In this document: positions 34,156-43,743 of the stretch, in pieces | How the letters are laid out: each line of letters starts with the position of its first letter | Position numbering within the stretch: the first letter of the stretch is position 1 | Assembly (NCBI GenBank): GCA_964494205.1 | Contig: CAZBRD010000020.1 | Coordinates: forward strand, 1 to 64,000 | Length of the DNA stretch: 64,000 nt | DNA from: JBBTCX01 sp964494205 | GTDB taxonomy: Bacteria > Planctomycetota > Phycisphaerae > UBA1845 | Reading direction: 5' to 3' | Translations under genes and position numbers: made by a program | Notes under the pieces: generated by a model | The model's input: only the letters and a program-made list of their open reading frames with translations | Told to the model about the DNA's origin: nothing | The model's database searches: none

Positions 34156-36069
34156 ATGGTAAAGAGCCATTCGAGATCCTGTTCTAGACCGATCGGAACT
34201 GGTAAATGGGTATGTGGATTCGTCGCATCACTGATGTTGACAGTCCCTGTCGCCCTTGCACAGGTGGAAACAAATCTTAGCGATTTTCTTCTGGCCGGAA
34301 CACAGCCAGACAAATCCAGCGGCCAGGATTTCGATTTCATTCTTCATTCGGGCAGTTGCCGAGTCTGTCACGAAATCTATGACCCCGTTGAGGTGCCGGT
34401 CTACACCCGCTGGCGCGGGAGCATGATGGCCAATTCCGCGCGCGATCCGCTTTTTCATGCGTGCCTGGCTATCGCAACACAGGACGCGGGCGACAGTGGC
34501 GACTTGTGCCTGCGTTGCCACACGCCGGGCGGGTGGCTGGGCGGTCGTTCATTCCCAACGGATGGGTCCGCGCTCCAAGAAGAGGATTACGATGGCGTGA
34601 ATTGCAACTTTTGCCATCGCATGGTCGATCCGGATTTCAAACCAGGAATCAGCCCGCAGCGAGACGAACCGATCCTTGCCGCATTGGAGAGCGCTGGTCT
34701 CCTGCCTTCATCACCGGGGAACGGTTCCTACGTTGTCGATCCCGATGACGTCAGGCGCGGGCCGTTTTCCGACGTGCCTCTGAACCTGCATGGTGTAGAC
34801 ATCGTGGTCTCGCCATTCCACACCAAGAGCGAGTTTTGCGGCACCTGCCACGACGTCAGCAACCCAGCACTAACTCGCCAACCAAACGGCGACTACGTTC
34901 TCAATACGCTCGGCGAGCCGCATCCCTCGCAGGAAAAGTACGATATGTTTCCGTTGGAACGAACGTACAGCGAATGGCTCAACAGCACGTACGCGACTGT
35001 TGGTGTGGACCATGGCGGTGTCTTTGGTGGCAACCACCCAACCGGCATTATGCAATCGTGCCAGGATTGCCACATGCCCGATACCGAGGCGTTTGGCTGT
35101 GCGTTCGACTTCGATCCATTCTTTATCCGTCCCAACATCCCGGCGCACGATTTCAACGGCGGCAACATGTGGGTTCAGGACATGCTGGCCAACATCTACG
35201 GCTGGGAATTGAATCTTGATTACCTGCACGACAGCAAGGAACGCACGCAATACATGCTCGAAAACGCCTGCACGCTCGAGGTCTCACAGGCAGATTGCAA
35301 CCTGAATGTTCGCATTGTGAACGAGACGGGCCACAAGCTTCCGACCGGTTATCCGGAAGGCCGGCGCATGTGGATCAACGTCGTCTTTCGAGATGAAAAC
35401 CTTGCAATTATCGCCGAGCGTGGAATGTACGATGTGGACACCGCGCATTTGACCACGCCCGACACGAAGGTATTCGAAGCCAAGCTCGGGCCAGACGAAG
35501 CGTTGGCCGCCGCCACGGGCCTGCCCGCTGCGCCGTCGTTCCACTTCGTGCTGAACAACAAGTGGTACAAAGACAATCGCATTCCGCCGCGCGGATTTAC
35601 GAATGCAGCGTTCGAAGCAGCGCAGGCAGCGCCGGCCGCTGCCACGTATGTCGATGGACAGTATTGGGATGACACGCTGTTCCGCATCCCGCCGACCGCG
35701 ACGACAGCCGAAGTTACCGTGCGTTATCAAACCGCCAGCAAAGAGTACATCACGTTTTTGCGCGATGAAAACGTCACCAACGATGCCGGCGATTTCCTGT
35801 ACGCTCAATGGGAGGAAACCGGAAAGTCGCCGCCCGTGACCATGCGACAGATGACGTTCATGTTGAATCCCGCGCTCACCGCCGCATTTGCAGACGCTGA
35901 TTGTGACGACGATATCGACCTGGATGACTACGCCCTAGTCGCCAACTGCACATCAGGCCCTGTTGCTCGTCTTTCGCTTGGATGCGAAGCCCTCGATAAC
36001 GAAAACAACGGCCACACTGATCTTCGCGACATTGCCGCCCTTTGTATCGCATTCACCGGGGGGGATTAA
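34156..36069 (+). CDS. Secreted pentaheme c-type cytochrome with dockerin-like tail
   Basis: From the ATG at 34156 the 637-residue product has a signal peptide (KWVCGFVASLMLTVPVALA) and five CxxCH heme sites: CRVCH, CLRCH, CNFCH, CGTCH and CQDCH. The last ~55 residues contain DADCDDDIDLDD and DNENNGHTDLRD, paired calcium-loop-like motifs typical of dockerin-like tails in planctomycetes. A role in extracellular electron flow or redox chemistry is inferred from the hemes. It converges on a nine-heme lipoprotein across a hairpin, suggesting related function. A start at 33934 is less likely. Confidence 0.87.
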   Translation: MVKSHSRSCSRPIGTGKWVCGFVASLMLTVPVALAQVETNLSDFLLAGTQPDKSSGQDFDFILHSGSCRVCHEIYDPVEVPVYTRWRGSMMANSARDPLFHACLAIATQDAGDSGDLCLRCHTPGGWLGGRSFPTDGSALQEEDYDGVNCNFCHRMVDPDFKPGISPQRDEPILAALESAGLLPSSPGNGSYVVDPDDVRRGPFSDVPLNLHGVDIVVSPFHTKSEFCGTCHDVSNPALTRQPNGDYVLNTLGEPHPSQEKYDMFPLERTYSEWLNSTYATVGVDHGGVFGGNHPTGIMQSCQDCHMPDTEAFGCAFDFDPFFIRPNIPAHDFNGGNMWVQDMLANIYGWELNLDYLHDSKERTQYMLENACTLEVSQADCNLNVRIVNETGHKLPTGYPEGRRMWINVVFRDENLAIIAERGMYDVDTAHLTTPDTKVFEAKLGPDEALAAATGLPAAPSFHFVLNNKWYKDNRIPPRGFTNAAFEAAQAAPAAATYVDGQYWDDTLFRIPPTATTAEVTVRYQTASKEYITFLRDENVTNDAGDFLYAQWEETGKSPPVTMRQMTFMLNPALTAAFADADCDDDIDLDDYALVANCTSGPVARLSLGCEALDNENNGHTDLRDIAALCIAFTGGD

Positions 36070-36091
36070 TCAACTCTTGTGAAAGTGCACT

Positions 36092-36133
36092 CAGAAAACA
36101 ACGGGAGTTCGACGACATCTCATCGAACTCCCG
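36092..36133 (-). terminator. Hairpin terminator between the convergent cytochrome genes
   Basis: CGGGAGTTCGA (36102-36112) pairs perfectly with TCGAACTCCCG (36123-36133). Read leftward, the stem is followed by TTGTTTTC, a T-rich run fitting termination of the nine-heme gene. No T run follows rightward, though the stem could still slow the convergent transcript. Confidence 0.75.
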
Positions 36134-36162
36134 TACCCGCACCACAATTGCAAAAACCGCGC

Positions 36163-38784
36163 CTACCCTTCAGCTTCCTCTTGCGCGAGATCGTTCAACG
36201 CATCGATCGCCAGATCAATGAACGTGAACACAAACGTCGGATTGTGCACACCGCGACTTCCGTCGTTCTGGCCAAGGTTCCAGTTCCAACCTGCTTTGAC
36301 GAGGCGCGGGTCGGCAAAGTTGAGGATCTCGCCAATGTCCGTGCCCGAACCGTCAATGACTTTGATGTTGTTGACGCCTAACGGTCCGATCGTGGTTTCA
36401 TCGGTAAATGTAAACGCAAGCGAAACGCGCCCGCTCCCTTCTCCCAGTTCAATGTCTTCAATCGCTGCGACATCCGTAATGGTCCCTTGATCACCAAGGC
36501 TGATCGTATTGCCATCGGAGATCACCCGCGTGATCAAGCTGAGGTAAGCATTTTCTACCAATAGCTTCAGTTGCGCCGAGCTTGCCTCGTATGCCGACTG
36601 CACCCCCTGCGAATTGAATGCCTCGCCGTGGCACTTCACGCAGATGTCCGGACTCGCATAGAAGGTGTGGTTCGTGCCGCCTTTCTGATAGGCGAGAAGA
36701 TCCGGCGGTTCGGTTCGGTTCATATGGCAGTTAACGCAGGTGTCCTCGACCAAAGAGTGCGCCCCTCGCACACCGACCGCCGCGAAGTATGCGTTCTCGC
36801 CAACGAGAACATCCGTCTGCGCCGAACCATGCGGCGAGCGACTGGCGTCGGGCGTCTGATAGTGCATGTCGAAATTGTCGTCATTGCGCAAACCTCGTCG
36901 CGTGTTGTGGCAGGTCATGCAGATCGCACCCTTGCCCGCGCCAAATACCTGGAATCCCGCGATGAGCGGCGGTGTGTCTCCGCTGATACGAACGGTCGCA
37001 TCAGTGTCGACGCCCGTGGTCGAACCATTGCTGTGTGGATCATGGCAAGTCACACAGGTCTGCGGATGTGACTCGTCAGCCGTCCATGTAACTTCTACAT
37101 TCGCCAGCGGGTCTGTGTTGGGATCATCATCCAGCAAAATCGGTAGCCACGCGAGGAAGCCGTTGGCCGTGTGACAACGTGCACAACTACCGTCGGTGCC
37201 CTCGTCTGTCGCCAGCTCGTAGTTGGCGTGCGCACTTAGCTGCCATTGCTGGAATCGTGCATGCCGCAACGGCTCACCGTGGCAGACCGCGCACGAGTCC
37301 GACGCGAGAGTAACTCGTGACCAGCCTGTCGTGTGCGCGGTGCTGTCCTGCGGTCCGTGGCAACTTTCGCATTGCACATTCGCGAGATGGGCCGTTTGCG
37401 GGAAATCGTTGATGACTGTGGTCCAGTTATCTCCTGGATTGTTCAGCAGCCCCGCTGCCAGGAAGTCCTCGAAGTCATCCGCGTCATCGAATCCGCCGTT
37501 GTTCACGTCGCGGTCATAGCCCACGCTGTGACAGCTGAAGCAGTCTTCGCCGTAATGCGTGCTCGTGTTGATGTTGTCTTTGAAGATCGCTGCATGTCCG
37601 GTCTGGCGCCATGGCGTGAAGTTGTCCGGCGCGATGTTCCCGTTGTGGCAGACCGTGCAGTCGGCCGCGAGCGGTAAGCCCTCACTGTCTTGTCCTGTGA
37701 TGACTCCTTGCCACGGGCCGGCATAAATCTCGATGACGACATTCTCGTTGCCCGGTGCGCGTGTCGTATCAATAATGACGACAGTGTATTTCCCCGAGAC
37801 ATCGGGAATGAAATAAGGATCCTGCGAAGTTGGCTCGACGAGTCGGGCCGTCGACCCCGGTGGACCGGCCAGCGCCCAACCATACTGTCCAACCACTACG
37901 TCTGTTTCGTCATTTCGTCCGTCGCCATCCTCATCGATATGATCTCGTCCATGTAGAAGCACCGGCACGCCCAGAGGCACGTTTCGGATGCCGCCTGCGG
38001 CTTTCCACGGCAGGGCTGTGTGAATTTCCGCATCCTTCGTGTAGGTGCCGCTGGAGGTCACAACCGTCGCGGTCATGGCCACCGCCGCCGCCTTCTCAAG
38101 CGCAAACGGATTCAATCCAACTACGTGGAAGCGATTGGGCAATCCTCCCGGAAACTCACCTTCTGGCAGCGGTACGTTTGGTGGCAATTCGTTGGCAGTA
38201 ATCGGCGGCTCGCGCAGGACATGAATGAGCTGACTCTTAAACAAAGTTTCGGCGGGTAGAGTAATCGTCGCTTCGGCAGATTGTCCACCACTTACCGTAA
38301 CCGAAGCGCCTTCTTTTTGCGACCACGTGGTGCTTTGGACTGTAGAACCATCGAGCGGCGTTGTCGCCAGGGTCAGCGCCACCTGCGCACCCGGTGCAGC
38401 ATCACCCTCTACCGAGATTTCAAGAGCGACGGGCGCGCTCGGAATCAAAGCGATTTCCACGGGAAAAACCTCGCTCGCTGTCACGCTCGCGGGAAGCATC
38501 TGCGATTCGAAGTGGTTCGCCGCAATCGTCAACGAATAGACTCCCAGAGGCAACTGGGCTGAAAACTCGCCGGAAGAATCACTCGTGATGGTCACTCCGC
38601 TCACTTCCGGAACCAGCGTAACGGTTGCTCCGGCGATCGGTGCTTCCGTCAGGCTGTTAGTGACCGTGCCGGCGATTGTCCCTCGCGTTGAATTGTTGCT
38701 TGGCGGTGAACTGGTGCAGCCTGCAACGAACAGCCCCAACCCAAGTCCGACCCAAACAATGAAGTGACTTCTGCTTGCATTCAT
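36163..38784 (-). CDS. Nine-heme c-type cytochrome lipoprotein with CarboxypepD_reg-like domain
   Basis: From the ATG at 38784 (AAGGAG upstream) the product is 873 residues. It has a lipobox at LFVAGC, then a carboxypeptidase-regulatory-like Ig domain (GTIAGTVTNSLTEAPIAGATV, about 34-95), further beta-rich sequence, and nine CxxCH sites (CTVCH, CFSCH, CESCH, CAVCH, CARCH, CVTCH, CMTCH, CVNCH, CVKCH). It is likely a membrane-anchored, surface-exposed electron-transfer protein. A porin or oxidoreductase partner is not in the window. A start at 38901 would put the lipobox far from the N-terminus. Confidence 0.88.
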   Translation of the reverse strand: MNASRSHFIVWVGLGLGLFVAGCTSSPPSNNSTRGTIAGTVTNSLTEAPIAGATVTLVPEVSGVTITSDSSGEFSAQLPLGVYSLTIAANHFESQMLPASVTASEVFPVEIALIPSAPVALEISVEGDAAPGAQVALTLATTPLDGSTVQSTTWSQKEGASVTVSGGQSAEATITLPAETLFKSQLIHVLREPPITANELPPNVPLPEGEFPGGLPNRFHVVGLNPFALEKAAAVAMTATVVTSSGTYTKDAEIHTALPWKAAGGIRNVPLGVPVLLHGRDHIDEDGDGRNDETDVVVGQYGWALAGPPGSTARLVEPTSQDPYFIPDVSGKYTVVIIDTTRAPGNENVVIEIYAGPWQGVITGQDSEGLPLAADCTVCHNGNIAPDNFTPWRQTGHAAIFKDNINTSTHYGEDCFSCHSVGYDRDVNNGGFDDADDFEDFLAAGLLNNPGDNWTTVINDFPQTAHLANVQCESCHGPQDSTAHTTGWSRVTLASDSCAVCHGEPLRHARFQQWQLSAHANYELATDEGTDGSCARCHTANGFLAWLPILLDDDPNTDPLANVEVTWTADESHPQTCVTCHDPHSNGSTTGVDTDATVRISGDTPPLIAGFQVFGAGKGAICMTCHNTRRGLRNDDNFDMHYQTPDASRSPHGSAQTDVLVGENAYFAAVGVRGAHSLVEDTCVNCHMNRTEPPDLLAYQKGGTNHTFYASPDICVKCHGEAFNSQGVQSAYEASSAQLKLLVENAYLSLITRVISDGNTISLGDQGTITDVAAIEDIELGEGSGRVSLAFTFTDETTIGPLGVNNIKVIDGSGTDIGEILNFADPRLVKAGWNWNLGQNDGSRGVHNPTFVFTFIDLAIDALNDLAQEEAEG

Positions 38785-39066
38785 GACAAAAACTCCTTTT
38801 GGCGGCAAAGTGCTCGGCCCGACCAACACTGACTGAATTGATCCGCGCATGATACCCTGAACCTCCTTGGTCGCCAGCAATGCACCAAAGACGCAGTGCA
38901 ATTGTCATGCCACGCCTAATCGTAAGGGATAGGCAGTGGGGTTAAAGCACGATTAAGTCAACCGGGTGAGGATCTTTACTCATGAAATGGCAAACACACC
39001 GCGGTGTTGCGCGACGTGAGATCGGTTGAATGCTGAGGAGTGCTTCAGTTTTTTGAACTCAACGGA

Positions 39067-39330
39067 CTACTTTTCCTTTTCGAAGACCATCATGCGGGCC
39101 GTCTGGCCCACGAGATCGCTATGAAATCTCCAGCCTTCGGTGGCCATCTTGTTGAGGTGCTCCTCGACTTCCTCGGAATATGACTTGTCCGTTCCGGTAT
39201 GGTCCGGCCAGCTCGTGACCCGATAGCGAGCCGACGAACTTCCGCCGGGTGGCCGCTCGCGAGTTTGGGCCGCAACAAGCCCTACAATTCCAGTAATCAC
39301 GAGACAAACGAAACCAATTCGCAAACGCAT
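39067..39330 (-). CDS. Small secreted DUF4177-like protein
   Basis: From the ATG at 39330, preceded by GGGAG, the 87-residue product has a signal peptide (MRLRIGFVCLVITGIVGLVAA) and a C-terminal region matching the DUF4177 pattern: VEEHLNKMATEGWRFHSDL followed by a final ARMMVFEK strand. The family has unknown function. It lies between the cytochrome and CNNM genes with separate orientation cues. Confidence 0.68.
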   Translation of the reverse strand: MRLRIGFVCLVITGIVGLVAAQTRERPPGGSSSARYRVTSWPDHTGTDKSYSEEVEEHLNKMATEGWRFHSDLVGQTARMMVFEKEK

Positions 39331-39440
39331 GGCATACTCCCATTGATGAAATTCACAGCGCGCAGGCCGACCACCGTGGCGCATTTCTAATTGTTACTCA
39401 CCGGCAAGCCTTCGGATGCAATACGATTTTGCTAACTTGT

Positions 39441-40751
39441 TTAAACGTGCTTCCCCTTGGGCGGAACCACAAGCACTTTGTCTACTCGTCGGCCGTCCAT
39501 ATCGACGACCTCAAATCGCAACCCGTTCCACATGAACGAGTCAGCCATCGATGGAATCCGCCCGAGGTGTGTCACCATGAACCCACCGACCGTGTGATAG
39601 TAGCCTTCGTCCTCGCCCGGCAATTCATCAAGATGGAACATTCTTTTCAGATCCTCGATCGGAAGCGTTCCATCCAGCAGCCATGAGCCGTCCTTTCGAC
39701 GCACGGCCGGATCTTCTACCCTCTCGCCGGTAGAAGGAATATCGCCGACAATAGACTCTAGTACGTCCGTGACCGTGACAAGCCCATCCACCGTACCGTA
39801 TTCGTCGGTGACGATTGCGATATGCCGCCCGGTCTGCTTAAAAAACTCCAGAAGCTTAAGCGCCGACATGCTCGGCGGAACAAACAAAGGCGGCAGAAGT
39901 ATTTCCGTCAGTTTCGGCGGCTCGCCCGACTGCATCCGCTGCAGCACGTCCTTTAGCGAGAGCATTCCCAGGATCGTTTGCAAGTCTTCTCGACAAACAG
40001 GGAAATAAGAATGCCGGCTCGTCGAAATAATCTTCCAGTTCTCTTCGAATGTAGCATCGGCGTCGATCCACACGATGTTGTTTCTCGGCGTCATCAAAGA
40101 GGCCACCCGCCGTTCATCGAGGTGGAATACACGCTCCAGCATTCGATGCTCGGTTTCCTCGACCGTGCCTGCTTTCTTGCCTTGATCGATGAGGATTTGG
40201 ATTTCTTCCACCGTCACGGGCGACTCAGCGCCGGGTTGCACTCGCAGAATCATGAGGACCCATTTTGCGCACACTTCAAGAATGGCCAGGGCGGGACTCG
40301 CTAATTTGGACAACAGCAACATGGGTTTCGCAATACGCGTTGCAATCTGTTCCGATCGCGCCAGCCCAAGTTGCTTCGGAACCAATTCGCCGAGAAGCAA
40401 TGATAGAAAAGTCAGCACGACAACCACGAACGTCAAAGCGATCGGTTCGCCATATCCGGTGAATACTGGAATCTTTTCGAGCGGAATGGCCAGCTTTTCT
40501 GCGATGGTCGCGCCGGAAAACGCAGCTGCGATGATTCCAACCAGCGTGATACCGATCTGCACCGTCGAAAGGAAACGAACAGGCGATTCGACCAGTTTGA
40601 GCGCGACCGCTGCGTTGCTGTCACCTTCCTCTGCAAGCTGCTGCAACCTCGCTCGTCGTGTGGCGAACATGGCGATTTCCGACATCGCGAAAATGCCGTT
40701 GAGCAGCAGGAGTACGAATATGATGCCGATTTCAAAGAATAGTTGCGCCAT
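39441..40751 (-). CDS. CNNM/CBS hemolysin-family transport protein (CorC_HlyC)
   Basis: The 436-residue protein has the full set: an N-terminal CNNM membrane domain with four hydrophobic segments (about 1-190), two CBS domains (about 205-330, RRVASLMTPRNNIVWID and HIAIVTDEYGTVDGLVTVTDVLESIVGDI) and a C-terminal CorC_HlyC domain (SWLLDGTLPIEDLKRMF to the end). Such proteins are linked to magnesium and cobalt efflux or homeostasis, not to hemolysis as such. Confidence 0.92.
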   Translation of the reverse strand: MAQLFFEIGIIFVLLLLNGIFAMSEIAMFATRRARLQQLAEEGDSNAAVALKLVESPVRFLSTVQIGITLVGIIAAAFSGATIAEKLAIPLEKIPVFTGYGEPIALTFVVVVLTFLSLLLGELVPKQLGLARSEQIATRIAKPMLLLSKLASPALAILEVCAKWVLMILRVQPGAESPVTVEEIQILIDQGKKAGTVEETEHRMLERVFHLDERRVASLMTPRNNIVWIDADATFEENWKIISTSRHSYFPVCREDLQTILGMLSLKDVLQRMQSGEPPKLTEILLPPLFVPPSMSALKLLEFFKQTGRHIAIVTDEYGTVDGLVTVTDVLESIVGDIPSTGERVEDPAVRRKDGSWLLDGTLPIEDLKRMFHLDELPGEDEGYYHTVGGFMVTHLGRIPSMADSFMWNGLRFEVVDMDGRRVDKVLVVPPKGKHV

Positions 40752-40909
40752 CGACTGCTCCCGTTCGAGGCTCGCCGGTTGTAGACACGATATGTCTCTT
40801 CTCGACCGGCCTCGCGGTTGTTATGGTAGCGTGTCGAATCAGGATTTCACCCGTTCCAGTGAATTGGTCATGAGTTCAGAATGTGTGGACAGTCAGGGAG
40901 GATGCCCAC

Positions 40910-41692
40910 GTGAGCGATGAATCCGCATTCGTGCGCCATGAACCGCCCAAGAAAAGCCGCGTATGGGCGACGATCAAGGCATTGACTCGAACGCGAATCA
41001 CAGCCGGACTTATCACCGTCCTGCCGGTCTACATCACCATTAAGGTCCTTCAATTCGTCTTTCGATTACTGCGCGATTCTTCGAACTGGGTCGTCTACGG
41101 TGTTCTCAAACGCGATTGGACCATCGGCGACATGCACTGGGGCGGCTTCACCGACGCCGAGCTTCAGAATCCTGCGCTGCAATGGGGATTGGCCATCTTT
41201 TCCGTCTTTCTGACGGCCTTTATTTTGTACGGCATCGGCGTCTTCACGGCCAACATCATCGGTCGAAGACTCATCATGTTGTTTGAAACATTTGTAGATA
41301 CTGTGCCTCTGGCGCACACTGTTTATCATGCCTGCAAGAAAATCCTGGTGAGCCTGGCCGGCTCAACGACGACATCGTTTCAACGTGTTGCCTTGGTTCC
41401 CTACCCCTCACGCGAAACTCGCTCCATCGGCTTTATTACCTCAGCGCCGATCGATTCGGCCTCCGGTGACGACCTAGTTTCGGTTTTCGTCCCGACAACG
41501 CCTAACCCGACAGGCGGGTTTGTGTTTGTCACGCGGCGATCAGAGGTGATCGAACTCGATTGGAGTGTAGAAGACGCCTTGAAAGTCATCATCTCCTGCG
41601 GAATTCTGATGCCGAATCAGGTGCATTGGCCACAATCGAAACTGGATCCGACGCAATCGAAAACGCACGACACCAAGTCGATATTAGCATGA
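40910..41692 (+). CDS. DUF502-family membrane protein
   Basis: A GTG at 40910 with GGGAGG 8 bases upstream gives 260 residues; an ATG at 40883 is possible but has no such site. The DUF502 pattern is clear: TAGLITVLPVYITIKVLQFVF as the first membrane segment, a second one near AIFSVFLTAFILYGIGVFTANIIGR, and a conserved LAGSTTTSFQRVALVPYPSRETRSIGFIT block before a VFVPTTPNPTGGFV motif. The family is widespread and uncharacterised. The transport genes that follow are in the same direction. Confidence 0.87.
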   Translation: MSDESAFVRHEPPKKSRVWATIKALTRTRITAGLITVLPVYITIKVLQFVFRLLRDSSNWVVYGVLKRDWTIGDMHWGGFTDAELQNPALQWGLAIFSVFLTAFILYGIGVFTANIIGRRLIMLFETFVDTVPLAHTVYHACKKILVSLAGSTTTSFQRVALVPYPSRETRSIGFITSAPIDSASGDDLVSVFVPTTPNPTGGFVFVTRRSEVIELDWSVEDALKVIISCGILMPNQVHWPQSKLDPTQSKTHDTKSILA

Positions 41693-41861
41693 GCTATGCA
41701 AAAACGGCTGCTGGTGCGGCTATCTATAATGGCATTTCCCCAAACAAATCCGGTTGGCGGCTCCACGGTCAGCCGATAGATTAGCCTGTCTATCTTTGCG
41801 AGCTATTTCTGCCGGGTCGTCGCAGGGAGCTCGAAGTTTCACCCCTCATGGGAGTCGCTCG

Positions 41862-43667
41862 ATGAGTTGGGAGCTGTGGGCGAGCCTCACCTGGCAGGCG
41901 TGGTTAACGATCGGGATCGTGGTCACGATCTTGGTCGCTCTCACGCTGACCGATTTTCCCACCGACCTGGTGTTGGTGGGAGGAACCTCTGCACTCCTAC
42001 TTTCTGGAATTCTCACGGCCAAAGAAGCCTTCGCCGGTTTGTCCAACGAGAGCATCATGACGATCGCCGTTTTGTACGTCGTCGTCGCGGGCTTGGAGGC
42101 AACAGGTGCAAACGTCCTGATCACCGAAAAATTCCTCAGTCGCCCAAAAACGACGACCGGTGCGCTCGCGAAAATGATGTTCCCCGTGACGTTCATCAGC
42201 GCGTTTATGAACAACACGCCCGTGGTGGCCATGTTCATGCCTGCCGTTAACGACTGGGCGAAGAAATACAACATCCCGGCCTCGAAACTCATGATTCCGC
42301 TGAGCTATGCGGCCGTGCTCAGCGGAACGATTACAATCATCTCTACTTCCACGAACCTGCTCGCAGACGGAATGCTTCGCCAGGCCAAAGGCCACGGCAT
42401 GCACATGTTTGAACTAACGTGGATCAGCGTCCCAATCACAATTGGCGGCGTCCTGTTCGTCGTCTTATTTCATCGCTGGCTGCTCCCTGAGCGCCGTTCC
42501 GTCAGCGAGACCTTTGGCGATCCGCGACAGTACACAATCGAGATGATGGTGGAACTCAACGGGCCGATGGTGGGTAAGACGATTGAAGGCGCCGGCCTAC
42601 GTCAGCTTCCGCAGTGCTACCTCGCGGAGATCGAGCGTGACGGCGAAATCCTCGTTGCCGTCGCGCCGATGGAAAAGTTGCGCGCGAATGATCGTCTCAT
42701 CTTCGTCGGCGTCGTTGATGCGATGCTCGACCTTCAGAAGATGCGCGGCCTTACGCCGGCTACCGATCAAGTTTTCAAATTGAACGCCCCACGTTCCAAA
42801 CGTTGTCTCATCGAAGCCGTCATCGCAGGTGATAGCCCGCTCGTCGGTCAATCGGTCCGTGCAGCACGTTTTCGCTCCGTCTACAATGCTGCGGTGCTCG
42901 CCGTCGCCCGCCGTGGCGAGCGTATCGAGCGCAAGATCGGCGACATCGTTCTCGCGGGCGGGGATACCCTGCTTCTCGAGGCCCACTTGGACTTCGCTCA
43001 AAAGCACCGCAACTCGCGACACTTTTATCTCGTGAGCCAGGTTGAAGACTCGATACCGATTCGCCACGATCGTGCCTTTCTCGCACTCGTGATCTTGGTC
43101 GGCATGATTGCACTCGCCAGCTTTGAGGTCATGTCAATGCTCAAAGCAGCCATGTTGGCGTCGGGCATCATGCTGGCTACGCGTTGTTGCACGGCGCATC
43201 ACGCGCGCCGCAGTGTCGAATGGAAGATCATCATTTCAGTCGCCGCCGCGTTTTCATTAGGGGCCGCCGTGGAAAAAACAGGAGTGGCACGCGCCTTGGC
43301 GACTACGCTCACCTCCGCGGCAGGCGGTAGTCCATGGTGGAGCCTCGTCGCGATTTATGGCTGCACGCTCCTCTTGACGGAAATCGTATCTCACAGCGCC
43401 GCGGTATCGCTCGTTTTCCCCATTACACTGCAAACCGCGACCAATCTGGACATGAATTACATGCCTTTCGTTGCGGCTGTTACGGTGGCCGGTTCACTCG
43501 GCTTCGCAACCCCGCTCGGCTATCAAACTCACATGATGGTTTACGGTGCGGGTGGTTACCGTTTCTCCGATTTCTTGCGAATTGGAATTCCCATGGATAT
43601 TCTAACGGGCACGATTGCGGTCCTGATGATCGCCAGTTTGTATTCCATTCCCATCGGCGCGATGTGA
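41862..43667 (+). CDS. SLC13-type permease with two TrkA_C/RCK domains
   Basis: From the ATG at 41862 the 601-residue product has the DASS/CitMHS arrangement: an N-terminal membrane half (about 1-210) with AFMNNTPVVAMFMPA and SGTITIISTSTNLL signature loops, two soluble RCK-C modules (about 228-292 and 315-375, the second with GGDTLLLEAHLDF), and a C-terminal membrane half (about 395-600) with EIVSHSAAVSLVFP and PLGYQTHMMVYG. The family moves dicarboxylates, sulfate or other anions; the central RCK modules suggest ligand gating. Confidence 0.88.
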   Translation: MSWELWASLTWQAWLTIGIVVTILVALTLTDFPTDLVLVGGTSALLLSGILTAKEAFAGLSNESIMTIAVLYVVVAGLEATGANVLITEKFLSRPKTTTGALAKMMFPVTFISAFMNNTPVVAMFMPAVNDWAKKYNIPASKLMIPLSYAAVLSGTITIISTSTNLLADGMLRQAKGHGMHMFELTWISVPITIGGVLFVVLFHRWLLPERRSVSETFGDPRQYTIEMMVELNGPMVGKTIEGAGLRQLPQCYLAEIERDGEILVAVAPMEKLRANDRLIFVGVVDAMLDLQKMRGLTPATDQVFKLNAPRSKRCLIEAVIAGDSPLVGQSVRAARFRSVYNAAVLAVARRGERIERKIGDIVLAGGDTLLLEAHLDFAQKHRNSRHFYLVSQVEDSIPIRHDRAFLALVILVGMIALASFEVMSMLKAAMLASGIMLATRCCTAHHARRSVEWKIIISVAAAFSLGAAVEKTGVARALATTLTSAAGGSPWWSLVAIYGCTLLLTEIVSHSAAVSLVFPITLQTATNLDMNYMPFVAAVTVAGSLGFATPLGYQTHMMVYGAGGYRFSDFLRIGIPMDILTGTIAVLMIASLYSIPIGAM

Positions 43668-43743
43668 ATGGCGGCAACTTGTAAGCGAGATCACGCGCCA
43701 GGTTGCGGCAAACCGATTCGACTCCGCCTCTGCGAACTCAACT

